64,000 nt of DNA from NCBI RefSeq assembly GCF_009811755.1, contig NZ_BLIV01000005.1, positions 186,001 to 250,000 on the forward strand, given 5' to 3'. The notes below the pieces were generated by a model that had not been told where the DNA came from, did no database searches, and saw only the letters and a program-made list of their open reading frames with translations. Positions 1 to 8,988 of the stretch are shown here, piece by piece. Within the stretch, counting starts at the first letter, position 1; every line of letters begins with the position of its first letter. The position numbers were made by a program, and so were the translations under genes. The DNA is from Roseobacter cerasinus (GTDB lineage Bacteria > Pseudomonadota > Alphaproteobacteria > Rhodobacterales > Rhodobacteraceae).

Positions 1-1
1 C

Positions 2-154
2 TCCGCCGGTGTGACGGGCTGGCTTGGCCCGCTTTTTGCGGTGCCCGACTGGGCCGTAGCCGCAGTGGTGACCGTGATCTTGCCCGTGCAGAACTATCTG
101 CTCATGCGCCTTTGGGTTTACGCGCCGCCGCAGGGCCATGAGAGGCTGTCATGA
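2..154 (+). CDS. GtrA-family membrane protein, C-terminal fragment
   Basis: The frame is open from the window edge to a TGA at 152-154 and gives about 50 residues: two short hydrophobic stretches and the ending NYLLMRLWVY, a pattern typical of the last helix of GtrA-like proteins (small four-helix proteins linked to moving polyprenyl-linked sugars). The stop overlaps the next start (ATGA at 151-154), so it is probably the first visible gene of an operon with the methyltransferase and GtrII-like genes. The rest lies outside the window. The family call rests on a short tail plus the GtrII-like neighbour, so another small membrane protein is possible. Confidence 0.6.
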   Translation, partial: SAGVTGWLGPLFAVPDWAVAAVVTVILPVQNYLLMRLWVYAPPQGHERLS

Positions 155-918
155 GCCACATCTATGACGACCGCTTCTTTGACTATATCGACGCCAGCGC
201 CCGCGCGTCGGCCCGGCGTTTCACCGCCTTGCTGTTTCCCCTTTTGCGCCCGGAGAGCGTGCTGGATCTGGGCTGTGGGCGCGGGGTCTGGCTGGACGAG
301 TGGCGCCGCGCCGGGGCACGGGATATTCTTGGGGTCGACGGCGGCTATGTCGACCCGGACCTGTTGGAGATCCCGCGCGACTGCTTCCGGCCCGCTGACC
401 TCACAACCCCGGTGCCGACGGACCGCCGTTTTGCGCTGGCGCAGAGCCTCGAAGTCGGAGAGCATCTTCCGCCCTCTGCGGCAGAGACGCTTGTGCACAG
501 CCTGACCGCAGCGGCAGATCGTGTGCTGTTCTCGGCGGCGGTGGTGGGTCAGGGCGGCGAATGCCACATCAACGAACAACCACTGTCCTACTGGCAGGCG
601 CTGTTCGCCGCGCGGGGGTATCGGGCCTATGACGCCATTCGCCCCGCCCTGCAGGCGGATCGGACCGTGGCACCGTGGTATCGCTACAACGCGACGCTCT
701 ACGTGAATGACGCCGGGCACGCGGGGCTGCCAGACCAGATCCTGCGCCATGAAGTGCCCACAAACCGCACCCTCGCAAACGGTGGAGACGTGGCATGGCG
801 GCTGCGCTGTGCAGTACTTGCGCCGCTGCCGGAGCCCTTGGTGACAGGGCTGGCGCAGCTGCATGCAACGCTGCGGAGCCGTCACATCCGCCTGAGCCCT
901 CCGCGCATCCAAGGTTAG
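151..918 (+). CDS. Class I SAM-dependent methyltransferase
   Basis: The 255-residue protein has a clear SAM-binding motif I (VLDLGCGRGVW, residues 37-47), an acidic strand-2 end (GVDGGYVD, about 61-68) and a post-motif LAQSLEVGEHL (about 97-106), all standard for Rossmann-fold methyltransferases. The substrate cannot be read from the sequence. The stretch GGECHINEQPLSYWQ (about 135-149) is the kind found in small-molecule and sugar methyltransferases. It overlaps the upstream GtrA-like gene by 4 bp and ends 4 bp before the GtrII-like gene, so it probably belongs to the same operon and may modify a glycan or its lipid carrier. The specific role is inference. Confidence 0.8.
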   Translation: MSHIYDDRFFDYIDASARASARRFTALLFPLLRPESVLDLGCGRGVWLDEWRRAGARDILGVDGGYVDPDLLEIPRDCFRPADLTTPVPTDRRFALAQSLEVGEHLPPSAAETLVHSLTAAADRVLFSAAVVGQGGECHINEQPLSYWQALFAARGYRAYDAIRPALQADRTVAPWYRYNATLYVNDAGHAGLPDQILRHEVPTNRTLANGGDVAWRLRCAVLAPLPEPLVTGLAQLHATLRSRHIRLSPPRIQG

Positions 919-922
919 GGGC

Positions 923-2344
923 ATGGCTGTCACAGAGATCACGGGGCACATGCCGGTTGCGGCCCGGCGCATCCCGCCTGTGTTTTGGGTTGCTCTCGCC
1001 GTCGTCGGTTTGATTTCCTTGCCAAACCTGGCGGATCCGATGATCCGGCATGATGACTTCCCCGCCCTTTTCGGCGAGGGAGATCTGTTCTGGAGCAAAA
1101 CGCTGCATGAGGGGCGCTGGCTGAACTACATCTGGCATCTGCGCGGTCTGCAGACACCGGCCTGGCTGAACTTTGCAGCCTATCAGCTCTGCTGGGCGAC
1201 CCTTGCCACCGCGCTGGCGCTTTCTGCTACGCGCGACACCCCGAGCACCGTTTTCGCCTCAGTCCTGGCCGCGCTGATCCTCGTCGCACCGCCTGCAACG
1301 ATGATTTCTTCATGGTTCAACACGCTGCTGCCCGGGCTTGCGGTGGTCGCAGCCTATGGCCTGATCACCTGCCGGGCAGAGCAGCGGACCGCGCGGTGGC
1401 TGCTGCCGGTCTTCACGCTGCCCGCCCTGATGGCCTATACCACTTATCCGCTGCTCCTGCTCGCGCTCTGCCTGGCTGGAACGCGTCACCGGTCTGTTGC
1501 CGATCTCTGCGCGGTGCTGATCCTCTTCGCGGCCAGTTTCGCCGCTGCTGTCGCGGTCACCTATGCGCTGAACTGGCATGTCCATGGCGTCTTTGGCGTG
1601 CCGCTGGCACCATGGAGAGAGGCGCAGCCTGCGACGGGCCTGCCGGGGCTGTGGCAGAACCTGCACTGGATTGAGGCCACCTTTGCTACGTTCCTTGATC
1701 GGATGAGCCTCGGCTCGCCGCAGCTTTTGCTGGTACAGGCCATGGGGTTTGTGGCCGCATTGCTGCTGATGCTGCGGCGCGCACCGCTGGAGCTGGCCTA
1801 TCTTGGCGCAGGGTTGCTGACCGGCATCGGCCTGATCGCGCTGCAGGCTGCCAAACTGGGAATCGAGGTGCCGCCGCGCGCCTTGCTCTTTGTCTGGGTC
1901 TTCTGGGCGTTGATATGTCTGCGGGCCGCCCAGATCTTTGCAGCGCGCCCCGGTCCACTGGGCGCGCTTGGGCTGGTTTTGGCCAGCATGGTCGCGGTTG
2001 CGTATGGAGTTGTGGCGCATCAACGCTATGCCAGCTTTCATCCCTGGCTGGAACAGACCCGGACGCTGCAAACCGCGCTGGCCGCAACCTCCGGACCTGT
2101 CCACATCTTTGGGCACCCGGCGCAAAGCGCTGTGGGGCGCAGCGCGGGGCTGCAATCGGACGAGGCGCTGATCTTTCGGATGCGCCAGTTGGGCGGCCCG
2201 GCGCTGACGCTCTGTTCTCCCCCCGACCCGATTTGCCGCACGCTGACACACCATCAACGTGACACCACCGGTTGGCAGGTGACGCAAGTGGATGGCCGCA
2301 CTGTTGTGGTGGTCCCACCAGTCGATATGGCGCCCGACAGATAG
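923..2344 (+). CDS. Polytopic membrane protein, GtrII-like glucosyltransferase
   Basis: This 473-residue protein is rich in hydrophobic helices (roughly ten membrane spans) with a short soluble tail. The early external loop after the first helix, with RHDDFPALF and then EGRWLNY (about residues 40-70), matches the arrangement of GtrII-type O-antigen glucosyltransferases, which use a polyprenyl-phosphate sugar donor and carry acidic residues in that loop. The GtrA-like gene upstream fits a gtr-type glycan-decoration operon; a GtrB gene would be expected outside the window. I chose the ATG at 923, 4 bp after the methyltransferase stop. A different GT-C protein is the main alternative. Confidence 0.65.
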   Translation: MAVTEITGHMPVAARRIPPVFWVALAVVGLISLPNLADPMIRHDDFPALFGEGDLFWSKTLHEGRWLNYIWHLRGLQTPAWLNFAAYQLCWATLATALALSATRDTPSTVFASVLAALILVAPPATMISSWFNTLLPGLAVVAAYGLITCRAEQRTARWLLPVFTLPALMAYTTYPLLLLALCLAGTRHRSVADLCAVLILFAASFAAAVAVTYALNWHVHGVFGVPLAPWREAQPATGLPGLWQNLHWIEATFATFLDRMSLGSPQLLLVQAMGFVAALLLMLRRAPLELAYLGAGLLTGIGLIALQAAKLGIEVPPRALLFVWVFWALICLRAAQIFAARPGPLGALGLVLASMVAVAYGVVAHQRYASFHPWLEQTRTLQTALAATSGPVHIFGHPAQSAVGRSAGLQSDEALIFRMRQLGGPALTLCSPPDPICRTLTHHQRDTTGWQVTQVDGRTVVVVPPVDMAPDR

Positions 2345-2440
2345 CAAAGTTTTCACGGAACTCGACGCGTCTGATCGGGTTGACATTGCAGCGGGTCAGG
2401 GGCCTGCTGCAGCATCGAAAGTCAGTCGAGCGTCCAGACC

Positions 2441-3412
2441 ATGTTCTATTTCTTCTCTGCCCTCTTCTGGCTTCTGGCGGCAGCCGTCGCCTTCACCACG
2501 ATTGCGCCCATGACCAGCAGCCAACTGTGGTGGATCCGCGGATGGGATTTCCCGCGTCTGCACATCGCGCTCGTGGCCCTTTTGGCGTCTGGGCTTGGGC
2601 TTTACCTTGCGCTTGGTGCGACACGGCTCGCTGCACTGGCTCTGCTTGCTGCGGCGCTCTATCAAGGTTACCGCATTTTTCCCTACACACCGCTTGCGGC
2701 GCAGGAGGTCGCGCTGGCAACAAAGACACCCGAGGCCGAGCAGGTCTCTATCCTGTCGGTCAACGTGTTGATGGAGAACACCGACCACAACCGCTTGCGC
2801 GCGCTGATCGACCGGGAAGATCCGGACGTGCTGTTCCTGATGGAGACGGATCAGACCTGGGTAGACGCATTGGATGATCAACTGGCCCGCTACGAGACGG
2901 TTCTGCGCCATCCTTTGTCGAACTACTACGGCGCGGTCTTTGCGACACGCCTGCCGTCCACGCGGGCCGAGATGGTCTTCCTCAGCGACGATGACACACC
3001 GGCGGTGCTGGCGCAGTTGACGGCGCCTACGGGGGATTTCTTCTTCGTCGGCCTGCATCCACAGCCGCCCGTGCCCGGTGTCGACACCGAGGCGCGAGAC
3101 GCACAGATCAAGCGCGCCGCCCTGCTGGCCGACAGTACCATCCTGCCGGTCGTGGCCATGGGCGATTTCAACGATGTGGCCTGGTCCTGGACGGCAGAAC
3201 GTTTCAAACACTACGGTGATTTCATGGATCCGCGCGTGGGGCGCGGCATGCTACCCAGCTTTGACGCCAATTCGTGGATCATGCGGTTCCCAATTGATCA
3301 GCTCTATGTGACCCAAGGCGTTGGGCTGGTCTCTTTCGGGCGGCTGGAGAACATCGGCTCCGACCACTTTCCCATGAAGGCAGTGGTCACCGTCACCGGT
3401 TTGGACCCGTGA
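2441..3412 (+). CDS. Membrane-anchored endonuclease/exonuclease/phosphatase-family protein
   Basis: Three hydrophobic segments fill the first 80 residues, followed by a full endonuclease/exonuclease/phosphatase domain: SVNVL (about 106-110), METD (134-137), the catalytic-type histidine in GLHPQPP (204-210), the metal site GDFND (241-245) and the terminal GSDHFP (306-311). All the usual catalytic positions are present, so it should be active. Family members cleave nucleic acids, phosphoinositides or sphingolipids; the membrane-tethered bacterial group has no agreed substrate. The topology suggests the domain faces the periplasm. About 95 bp separate it from the gene upstream, so it may have its own promoter. 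Confidence 0.85.
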   Translation: MFYFFSALFWLLAAAVAFTTIAPMTSSQLWWIRGWDFPRLHIALVALLASGLGLYLALGATRLAALALLAAALYQGYRIFPYTPLAAQEVALATKTPEAEQVSILSVNVLMENTDHNRLRALIDREDPDVLFLMETDQTWVDALDDQLARYETVLRHPLSNYYGAVFATRLPSTRAEMVFLSDDDTPAVLAQLTAPTGDFFFVGLHPQPPVPGVDTEARDAQIKRAALLADSTILPVVAMGDFNDVAWSWTAERFKHYGDFMDPRVGRGMLPSFDANSWIMRFPIDQLYVTQGVGLVSFGRLENIGSDHFPMKAVVTVTGLDP

Positions 3413-3460
3413 CCAGAAACTCCTCAATTCAGTGAAACCTCAGCGTGAAAACGGGCGCCC

Positions 3461-3493
3461 AAAAGAAAAGGCCCCGGAAACGGTCCGAGGCCT
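3461..3493 (-). terminator. Intrinsic terminator of the xdh/nucleoside transporter unit
   Basis: A hairpin with 9-bp arms (3469-3477 and 3485-3493, one mismatch, 7-nt loop) is followed on the minus strand by TTTTCTTTT (3469-3461), a classic intrinsic terminator. It lies 24 bp past the stop of the BMP-family gene, the last gene of the minus-strand unit. It may also block read-through from the plus-strand gene ending at 3412. Confidence 0.85.
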
Positions 3494-3517
3494 CTATCCT
3501 GTGGTCTATCAGACGCG

Positions 3518-4597
3518 TTACTGCGGGATCTCGCCGGTCAGACCTTCGACATAGAAGCTCATGCCCGCCAGCGTGCCATCATCGGCCACTTCACCCTCTG
3601 CCAGCCAGTCGCTGCCGTCCTGCTTTTTGATCGGGCCGGTGAAGGGATGGTAGGAGCCATCCGCGATGGCCGCCTTCATGGCCAGCGCCTCTTCCTTGAC
3701 ATCTGCAGGCACCGCATCGGTGATCTCGCCAATGCCGACCATGCCAGCGCCGATGCCATCCCAGGTGTCCATGCTCTCCCAGGTGCCGTCCATCACGGCC
3801 TTGGTGCGCGCCACGTAGTAGGGACCCCATTCGTCAATGATGGAGGACACGCGCGGGAACGGCCCATATTGCGCCATGTCAGAGGCCTGGCCAAAGGTGA
3901 CCACATTGCCCGCCTCCTGCGCCGCCGCCTGCGGGGCGGTGGAGTCGGTGTGTTGCAGCACCACGTCAGCACCCTGTTCGATCAGTGCGCGCGCGGCGTC
4001 AGCCTCTTTGGCCGGGTCGAACCACGTGTAGGCCCAGATGATCTTGAACTCCACATCCGGGTTCACCTTGGCTGCATGGATGTAGGCGGCATTGATGCCT
4101 CGGATCACTTCGGGGATCGGGTAGGAGGCGATGTAGCCGATGATGTTCGACTTGGTCATCTTGCCCGCGATATGGCCCTGGATCGCACGGCCTTCGTAGA
4201 AGCGCGCGGAATAGGTCGAGACGTTGTCCGCGCGCTTGTAACCCGTCGCATGTTCGAATTTCACATCCGGGAATTTCTTGGCGATGTTGATCGTCGGGTC
4301 CATATAGCCAAAGGAGGTGGTGAAGATCAGATCGGCACCGTCCAAGGCCATCTGTGTCATCACACGCTCACTGTCGGGGCCTTCGGCGACATTCTCGACA
4401 AAGACGGTTTCCACCGCATCGCCCAACTGTTCCTCGACCATCAGGCGGCCCTTGTTGTGCTCATAGGTCCAGCCGCCGTCACCGATCGGGCCGACAAAGA
4501 CAAAGCCGACCTTGGTCTTTTCATGGCCATCCGCAAGGGCGCTGGTGGCCAGGCCAAGCGCCATCGCGGCCCCGGCCAAAAGGGTTGTGAGTTTCAT
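3518..4597 (-). CDS. BMP/PnrA-family nucleoside-binding lipoprotein-like protein of an ABC transporter
   Basis: The 359-residue protein begins with a signal peptide (about residues 1-22, ending SALA) and continues as a periplasmic binding protein of the BMP (Med/PnrA) family; VGPIGDGGWTYEHNKG (about 35-50) is the diagnostic ligand-site loop. Family members bind purine nucleosides or nucleobases. There is no lipobox cysteine, so it is likely free in the periplasm. It is the last gene of a minus-strand unit with the two permeases and the ATPase, after a 53-bp gap holding part of an imperfect direct repeat, and before a strong terminator. With xdhABC upstream, the ligand is probably a purine such as xanthine, guanosine or hypoxanthine. 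Confidence 0.9.
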   Translation of the reverse strand: MKLTTLLAGAAMALGLATSALADGHEKTKVGFVFVGPIGDGGWTYEHNKGRLMVEEQLGDAVETVFVENVAEGPDSERVMTQMALDGADLIFTTSFGYMDPTINIAKKFPDVKFEHATGYKRADNVSTYSARFYEGRAIQGHIAGKMTKSNIIGYIASYPIPEVIRGINAAYIHAAKVNPDVEFKIIWAYTWFDPAKEADAARALIEQGADVVLQHTDSTAPQAAAQEAGNVVTFGQASDMAQYGPFPRVSSIIDEWGPYYVARTKAVMDGTWESMDTWDGIGAGMVGIGEITDAVPADVKEEALAMKAAIADGSYHPFTGPIKKQDGSDWLAEGEVADDGTLAGMSFYVEGLTGEIPQ

Positions 4598-4622
4598 AGT
4601 CAGGTCTTCCCCATATTGAACC

Positions 4623-4664
4623 GCCCCTTATGTGAGGCGTTGTTTGGCCCCTAGTTTGAGGCGT
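4623..4664. repeat. Imperfect 18-bp direct repeat before the BMP gene
   Basis: Two 18-bp copies, GCCCCTTATGTGAGGCGT (4623-4640) and GCCCCTAGTTTGAGGCGT (4647-4664), match at 15 of 18 positions with a 24-bp period. The second overlaps the stop codon of the permease gene at 4651. It may be a small duplication or a protein-binding site controlling the binding-protein gene on its own. Confidence 0.6.
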
Positions 4665-5571
4665 GGAATGTCCGGCCCAGAGAGGCGGGCGCTGCGCTTT
4701 TGTCCGCAGAGAGGATCACAAGCACAACGATGGTGATGATATACGGCGACATTGCCAGATATTCGACGGGAATGGCAACGCCCGCGCCTTGCAGATTGAG
4801 CTGCAGCTGGGTGATCCCGCCAAAAAGATAGGCACCCAGCAAAACGCGCCAGGGCTTCCAGCTGGCAAAGACCACCAGCGCGAGCGCGATCCACCCCACA
4901 CCGGCGGTCATGCCCTCGGTCCATTGCGGCACCCGGATAAGGCTGATGTAGGCGCCACCCAAGCCCGCGCAGGCCCCACCAAACATGATGGCGAGCGTGC
5001 GGATGCGCACCACCTTGTAGCCAAGCGCATGGGCGGCGTCGTGGTTTTCCCCCACGGCCCGCAGGATCAGACCCGCCCGCGTGAAGCGGAGCACGGCCCA
5101 GGTGCCCGCCACTAGCAAAAGCCCCACGTAGACGATGGGATCATGTGAGAAAAGGGTCGGTCCAAGCACCGGGATCTCCGCCAGCGGGCCAAAGGATACA
5201 TCCCCCATACGCGGCGGTTTGATCCCCACATACCCCTGCCCCAGCAGCGCCGAAAGGCCCAGCCCGAAAAGCGTCAGCGCAAGCCCTGACGCCACCTGAT
5301 TGGCCAGAGCAACCTGCGTCAGCAGCGCGAAGAGCAGGCTCAGCACCGCGCCGCCAGCGGCTGCCGCGACAAAGCCGGTGAGCGGCGAGCCTGTCTCAAC
5401 CGCGATGGCAAAGCCACAAATGGCACCCACGATCATCATCCCCTCAACACCGAGGTTGAGCACGCCCGCGCGCTCCGCCACCAACTCGCCAGTTGCGGCC
5501 AACAGGATCGGGGTCGCCGCACTCATCAGTGCTGCAATCAGAAGGATGGGATTGATTGCGCCAAGATCCAT
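4651..5571 (-). CDS. Nucleoside ABC transporter permease (second permease)
   Basis: This 306-residue permease of the BPD_transp_2 (RbsC/LivH-like) family has about eight to ten hydrophobic helices. The stretch ELVAERAGVLNLGVEGMM near residue 30 is the hallmark of this permease type in BMP-linked nucleoside transporters. I start it at the ATG at 5571, which overlaps the stop of the preceding permease (ATGA, 5570-5573). The frame stays open much further upstream, but that part lies inside the other permease and reads like a shadow. With its partner it should form the membrane channel of the purine nucleoside importer. Confidence 0.88.
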   Translation of the reverse strand: MDLGAINPILLIAALMSAATPILLAATGELVAERAGVLNLGVEGMMIVGAICGFAIAVETGSPLTGFVAAAAGGAVLSLLFALLTQVALANQVASGLALTLFGLGLSALLGQGYVGIKPPRMGDVSFGPLAEIPVLGPTLFSHDPIVYVGLLLVAGTWAVLRFTRAGLILRAVGENHDAAHALGYKVVRIRTLAIMFGGACAGLGGAYISLIRVPQWTEGMTAGVGWIALALVVFASWKPWRVLLGAYLFGGITQLQLNLQGAGVAIPVEYLAMSPYIITIVVLVILSADKSAAPASLGRTFHASN

Positions 5572-6653
5572 CAGGCGGCCTCCACCCGGCCCACGCGCAG
5601 CCGGTAGTTGGTGAACAGATCCAGCGCGAGCAGGAAGAAGAGCAGCATACCCTGAAACACCTGAATGGCCGCGGCGGGCAGGCCAAGCTGGCTCTGCGCG
5701 ATGTCGCCGCCGATGTAAGTGAGCGCCATCAAAAGCCCTGCCAGCACGATGCCGATGGGATGCAACCGGCCCAGAAAGGCCACGATGATCGCCGTGAACC
5801 CATAGCCCACGTTGAAATCGATACTGACCTGACCGGCGGGCCCGGCCACCTCGAAGAGCCCCGCAAGTCCCGCAAGCAAACCAGATGTGCCAAGGCAGAA
5901 CAGGATCAGACGGCCGGGGTTCACACCGGCAAACCGCGCCGCGCGCGGCGCCTCCCCCGTGACCCGCACGGCAAAGCCCAACCGGTGACGTGCCAGCAAA
6001 ACATAGGCAAAGATCACCGCGATCAGCGCCGCCACAACGCCCCAATGCATGCCTGTGCCCGCAATGATCTCAGCGTTATGGGCGCTGTCATATTGTTGCA
6101 GATTGCGGCTGCCGGGGAAGCCGAACCCTTCAGGGTTTTTCAGCAACCCCAAAGACATCGATGCCAGAAACTGCTCGGCCACATAGACCAGCATCAACGA
6201 GACCAGGATTTCATTGGTGCCAAACCGCACCTTCAGAATGCCGGGGATCATCGCCCAGATCCAGCCCCCGAAAGCCCCGGCCAACATCATGCCGGGAAAA
6301 ATCAACACGCTCTCAGCAGGGTAAAATGCCAAACCAAACCCCGCTCCAAAGAGCGCGCCCATGATGTACTGCCCCTCAGCCCCGATGTTCCAGATGCCCG
6401 CCTTGAAGCCGAGACTCAGCCCAATGGCGATCAACACCAGCGGCGCCCCCTTGATCAGCAACTGCGGACGGTAGTAGAAGGCGAACTCGCCAAAGAGCGG
6501 CTCCCAGAAAATTGTCAGGATCGACTGCACCGGATCCTTTCCCAGCGCCGCGAACAGCAGCCCGCCAAAGAGAAACGTCGCCAGCACGGCCAGAAGCGGC
6601 GTCAGATAGGCGAACGTCTGACTTGGCTGCGCGCGTTTCTCAAGCCGCACCAC
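5571..6653 (-). CDS. Nucleoside ABC transporter permease (first permease)
   Basis: This 360-residue permease of the BPD_transp_2 family carries FKAGIWNIGAEGQYIMGAL (about residues 104-122), the sequence typical of the larger permease subunit in BMP-type nucleoside importers. It follows the ATPase gene after a 71-bp gap that holds a copy of the short interspersed repeat and is coupled by a 4-bp overlap to the second permease. The two permeases, one ATPase with two cassettes and the BMP protein make a complete importer. Confidence 0.88.
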   Translation of the reverse strand: MVRLEKRAQPSQTFAYLTPLLAVLATFLFGGLLFAALGKDPVQSILTIFWEPLFGEFAFYYRPQLLIKGAPLVLIAIGLSLGFKAGIWNIGAEGQYIMGALFGAGFGLAFYPAESVLIFPGMMLAGAFGGWIWAMIPGILKVRFGTNEILVSLMLVYVAEQFLASMSLGLLKNPEGFGFPGSRNLQQYDSAHNAEIIAGTGMHWGVVAALIAVIFAYVLLARHRLGFAVRVTGEAPRAARFAGVNPGRLILFCLGTSGLLAGLAGLFEVAGPAGQVSIDFNVGYGFTAIIVAFLGRLHPIGIVLAGLLMALTYIGGDIAQSQLGLPAAAIQVFQGMLLFFLLALDLFTNYRLRVGRVEAA

Positions 6654-6668
6654 AGACCGACCTCCCGC

Positions 6669-6700
6669 TTCTCTTGGCCAAAAATATCCTCGCCGAAGGC
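6669..6700 (+). repeat. Copy of a short interspersed repeat (intergenic)
   Basis: The 32-bp stretch between the ATPase and permease genes contains TTGGCCAAAAATATCCTCG and then CCGAAGGC. The same pattern recurs at 10116-10148, 12155-12196 (opposite orientation) and, shorter, at 16452-16470. Here it is between genes, the usual place for such bacterial repeats. Confidence 0.7.
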
Positions 6701-6724
6701 AAGAAAGTTTCTGGCGCGTCCGAT

Positions 6725-8239
6725 CTAAACATGCGCGACCTCCATCCCGTGCGCACCACCCATCATCAAACCGATCTGCTCGACATCGAGGCCAGCGGTC
6801 GGTTGCGGCACCGACAAACGGCCCTCATTCAGCGCGGCAAAGCGGTCGGCAATCTCCATCAGCTCATCGAGATCCTGGCTGATCAAGATCACGGCCGCGC
6901 CGGCTTCAGCAAGATCCAAGAGCGCCTGCCGGATTGCCGCAGCTGCTGATGCGTCCACCCCCCAGGTCGGCTGGTTCACCACCAGAACCTCTGGCCGCTG
7001 CAGCACCTCGCGACCAATCACAAACTTCTGCAGGTTCCCCCCGGACAAGGCGCGCGCTGCAGTCCCCGTCCCCGGCGTGCGCACATCAAAACTGTGAATG
7101 ATGCGCTCGGCAAAGCCGCGCGCAGCGCTCCAATTCAAAAAACCCCCTCGCTCCAACCCCTCGCGCACCGCCCCCGTCAGCATGGCATTCTCGGTCAGCG
7201 ACATGTCAGGGGCCGCCGCATGGCCCAACCGTTCCTCCGGGGCCGCCAAAAGCCCCATCGCGCGCCGATTATTTGGGCCAAGCGCCCCGATCTCCTGCCC
7301 TTTGAACCGGATCATACCGGGCGGCGCGCGCCGCTCGCCCGAAAGCGCGCCCAGAAGCTCATCCTGCCCATTGCCCGCCACACCGCCGATGCCAAGGATC
7401 TCGCCCCGCCGCAGCTCAAGCGCAACCTCGCGCAAGGGCATCCCAAAGGCCGACGGAGAGGGCAGCGACAGCCCTTCAAGCGCCAGGACCACCTCGCCCG
7501 GCGCCACACCGGAGCGCGTCGGCGTCGAGAGCACCTTGCCCACCATCATCTCGGCCATATCCCGCGCCGTGGTCTCGCGCGGCACGCAGGTGCCCACCAC
7601 CTTGCCCAACCGCAGGATCGTGGCCGTGTCACACAGCGCGCGGATCTCCTCCAACTTATGCGAGATATAGAGGATCGCCGTACCCTCCCCGCTCAGCTTG
7701 CGCAGGGTTTGAAACAGGATCTCCACCTCCTGCGGGGTCAGCACGGATGTGGGTTCATCCATAATCAAAAGCTTCGGATCCTGCAGCAGACAGCGAATGA
7801 TCTCGACCCGCTGGCGCTCTCCAGCGGAGAGGTCGCCCACAATCCGGTCCGGTGCCAGCGGCAACCCGTAGGTGTCCGACACCTCCTTGATCCGCCGCGA
7901 CAGATCCCGCAGGCGCGGCGCGTTCTCCATGCCGAGCGCGATGTTCTCGGCCACGCTGAGCGCATCGAAGAGCGAGAAATGCTGGAACACCATGCCTACG
8001 CCCGCCGCCCGCGCCGCACGTGGCTCTGACGGCGCAAAGGGGGTGCCACGCATCCGCATCTCGCCCTGATTCGGCTTGACCAACCCATAGATCATCTTGA
8101 CCAGCGTGGATTTCCCCGCACCATTTTCGCCCAGCAGCGCATGCACCTCCCCCGGTGCGATCTGCAACGACACATCATCGTTCGCAACCACGCCGGGGTA
8201 GGCCTTGGTCAAGCCGGTCAAAGACAACAGAGGGGTCAT
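6725..8239 (-). CDS. Nucleoside ABC transporter ATP-binding protein, two cassettes
   Basis: The 504-residue protein has two ATPase cassettes in tandem, as in RbsA-type and BMP-linked transporters. The first has an intact Walker A (GENGAGKSTL, about 38-47), a signature region LSAGERQRVE and Walker B LLIMDEPTS. The second has the degenerate P-loop GGVAGNGQDELL and signature LSGGNLQK, so hydrolysis is expected mainly in cassette one, as usual in this family. The start overlaps the xdhC stop by 4 bp (8236-8239), coupling transport to xanthine dehydrogenase maturation. It energises purine nucleoside or base import. Confidence 0.92.
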   Translation of the reverse strand: MTPLLSLTGLTKAYPGVVANDDVSLQIAPGEVHALLGENGAGKSTLVKMIYGLVKPNQGEMRMRGTPFAPSEPRAARAAGVGMVFQHFSLFDALSVAENIALGMENAPRLRDLSRRIKEVSDTYGLPLAPDRIVGDLSAGERQRVEIIRCLLQDPKLLIMDEPTSVLTPQEVEILFQTLRKLSGEGTAILYISHKLEEIRALCDTATILRLGKVVGTCVPRETTARDMAEMMVGKVLSTPTRSGVAPGEVVLALEGLSLPSPSAFGMPLREVALELRRGEILGIGGVAGNGQDELLGALSGERRAPPGMIRFKGQEIGALGPNNRRAMGLLAAPEERLGHAAAPDMSLTENAMLTGAVREGLERGGFLNWSAARGFAERIIHSFDVRTPGTGTAARALSGGNLQKFVIGREVLQRPEVLVVNQPTWGVDASAAAAIRQALLDLAEAGAAVILISQDLDELMEIADRFAALNEGRLSVPQPTAGLDVEQIGLMMGGAHGMEVAHV

Positions 8240-8988
8240 ACGGGGGCCTTGGTCTCCAAAAGCAGCGCCTCGACGACGCCAGCCGCAATCGCATCGGGGC
8301 GCTTGCCGCGCGACGTGTCACCAATGGGGCAGGTGATTCGATCGGGGTCAAGCCCTGCGGCGCTCAGGCGTTTCCGAAACCGCGCCCATTTCGTCTCAGA
8401 TCCGATCAACCCGCAAGAGGCAAAGCCGCTTTCCAGCAAGGCTACGCAGAGCGCAAGATCGATGTCATGGGCATAGGTAAAAATCAAATGATGCGCCCCG
8501 CGCGGCGCGCTGGCTACCAAGCGCGGCATATCCCGAGCGGTGATCACCGTCACGCCAACTCTCGGCGTCTCTGGAAAACGGGCGGCATCATCATCAACCC
8601 AGGTGATGTTGAAACTGCGCGCCGGACAAGCGGCCACCACAGCCCGACCCACATGACCCGCACCCCAGAGCCACAGCTCCGGCGCGCCCTCCGGCGGCGC
8701 CAAGGCATCGGCGGGCGGTGCGGGCTGGTCCACCTCCAACGGCGTGCGCGTGAACCGCAAAGTCACCGACCCGCCGCAGCACTGCCCCAACCCGGGGCCA
8801 AGCGGCAGGGTGCGCGTGTCTTCCCCATCCGCCTCCAGCATGGCGCGCGCATGCTGGATCGCCTCAAGCTCCAGAGCGCCGCCCCCGATTGTGCCAAAGC
8901 TCCGCTCACGCGTGACCTTCATCGCTGTGCCCACCTCCCGCGGGACAGAGCCGCGCGTGGCGGCGATCTCCACAAAGATCGCGCTCAT
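8236..8988 (-). CDS. xdhC: XdhC, molybdenum cofactor insertion factor for xanthine dehydrogenase
   Basis: In the 250-residue XdhC/CoxI-type protein, the N-terminal part begins with EIAATRGSVPREVGTAM and has GTIGGGALE near residue 35, both characteristic of XdhC. The C-terminal part is a Rossmann domain starting LWLWGAGHVG (about residue 105). XdhC binds molybdenum cofactor, promotes its sulfuration and loads it into the XdhB subunit. The gene sits directly after xdhB (4-bp overlap 8985-8988) and overlaps the ABC ATPase gene by 4 bp, the usual xdhABC order. Confidence 0.93.
   Translation of the reverse strand: MSAIFVEIAATRGSVPREVGTAMKVTRERSFGTIGGGALELEAIQHARAMLEADGEDTRTLPLGPGLGQCCGGSVTLRFTRTPLEVDQPAPPADALAPPEGAPELWLWGAGHVGRAVVAACPARSFNITWVDDDAARFPETPRVGVTVITARDMPRLVASAPRGAHHLIFTYAHDIDLALCVALLESGFASCGLIGSETKWARFRKRLSAAGLDPDRITCPIGDTSRGKRPDAIAAGVVEALLLETKAPV

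Noticed and set aside
5556-6728. Long plus-strand open frame opposite the permease genes
   Set aside because: It lies antisense to a clear permease, is rich in Gln/Arg/His and has no recognisable motif; typical shadow of GC-rich coding DNA.
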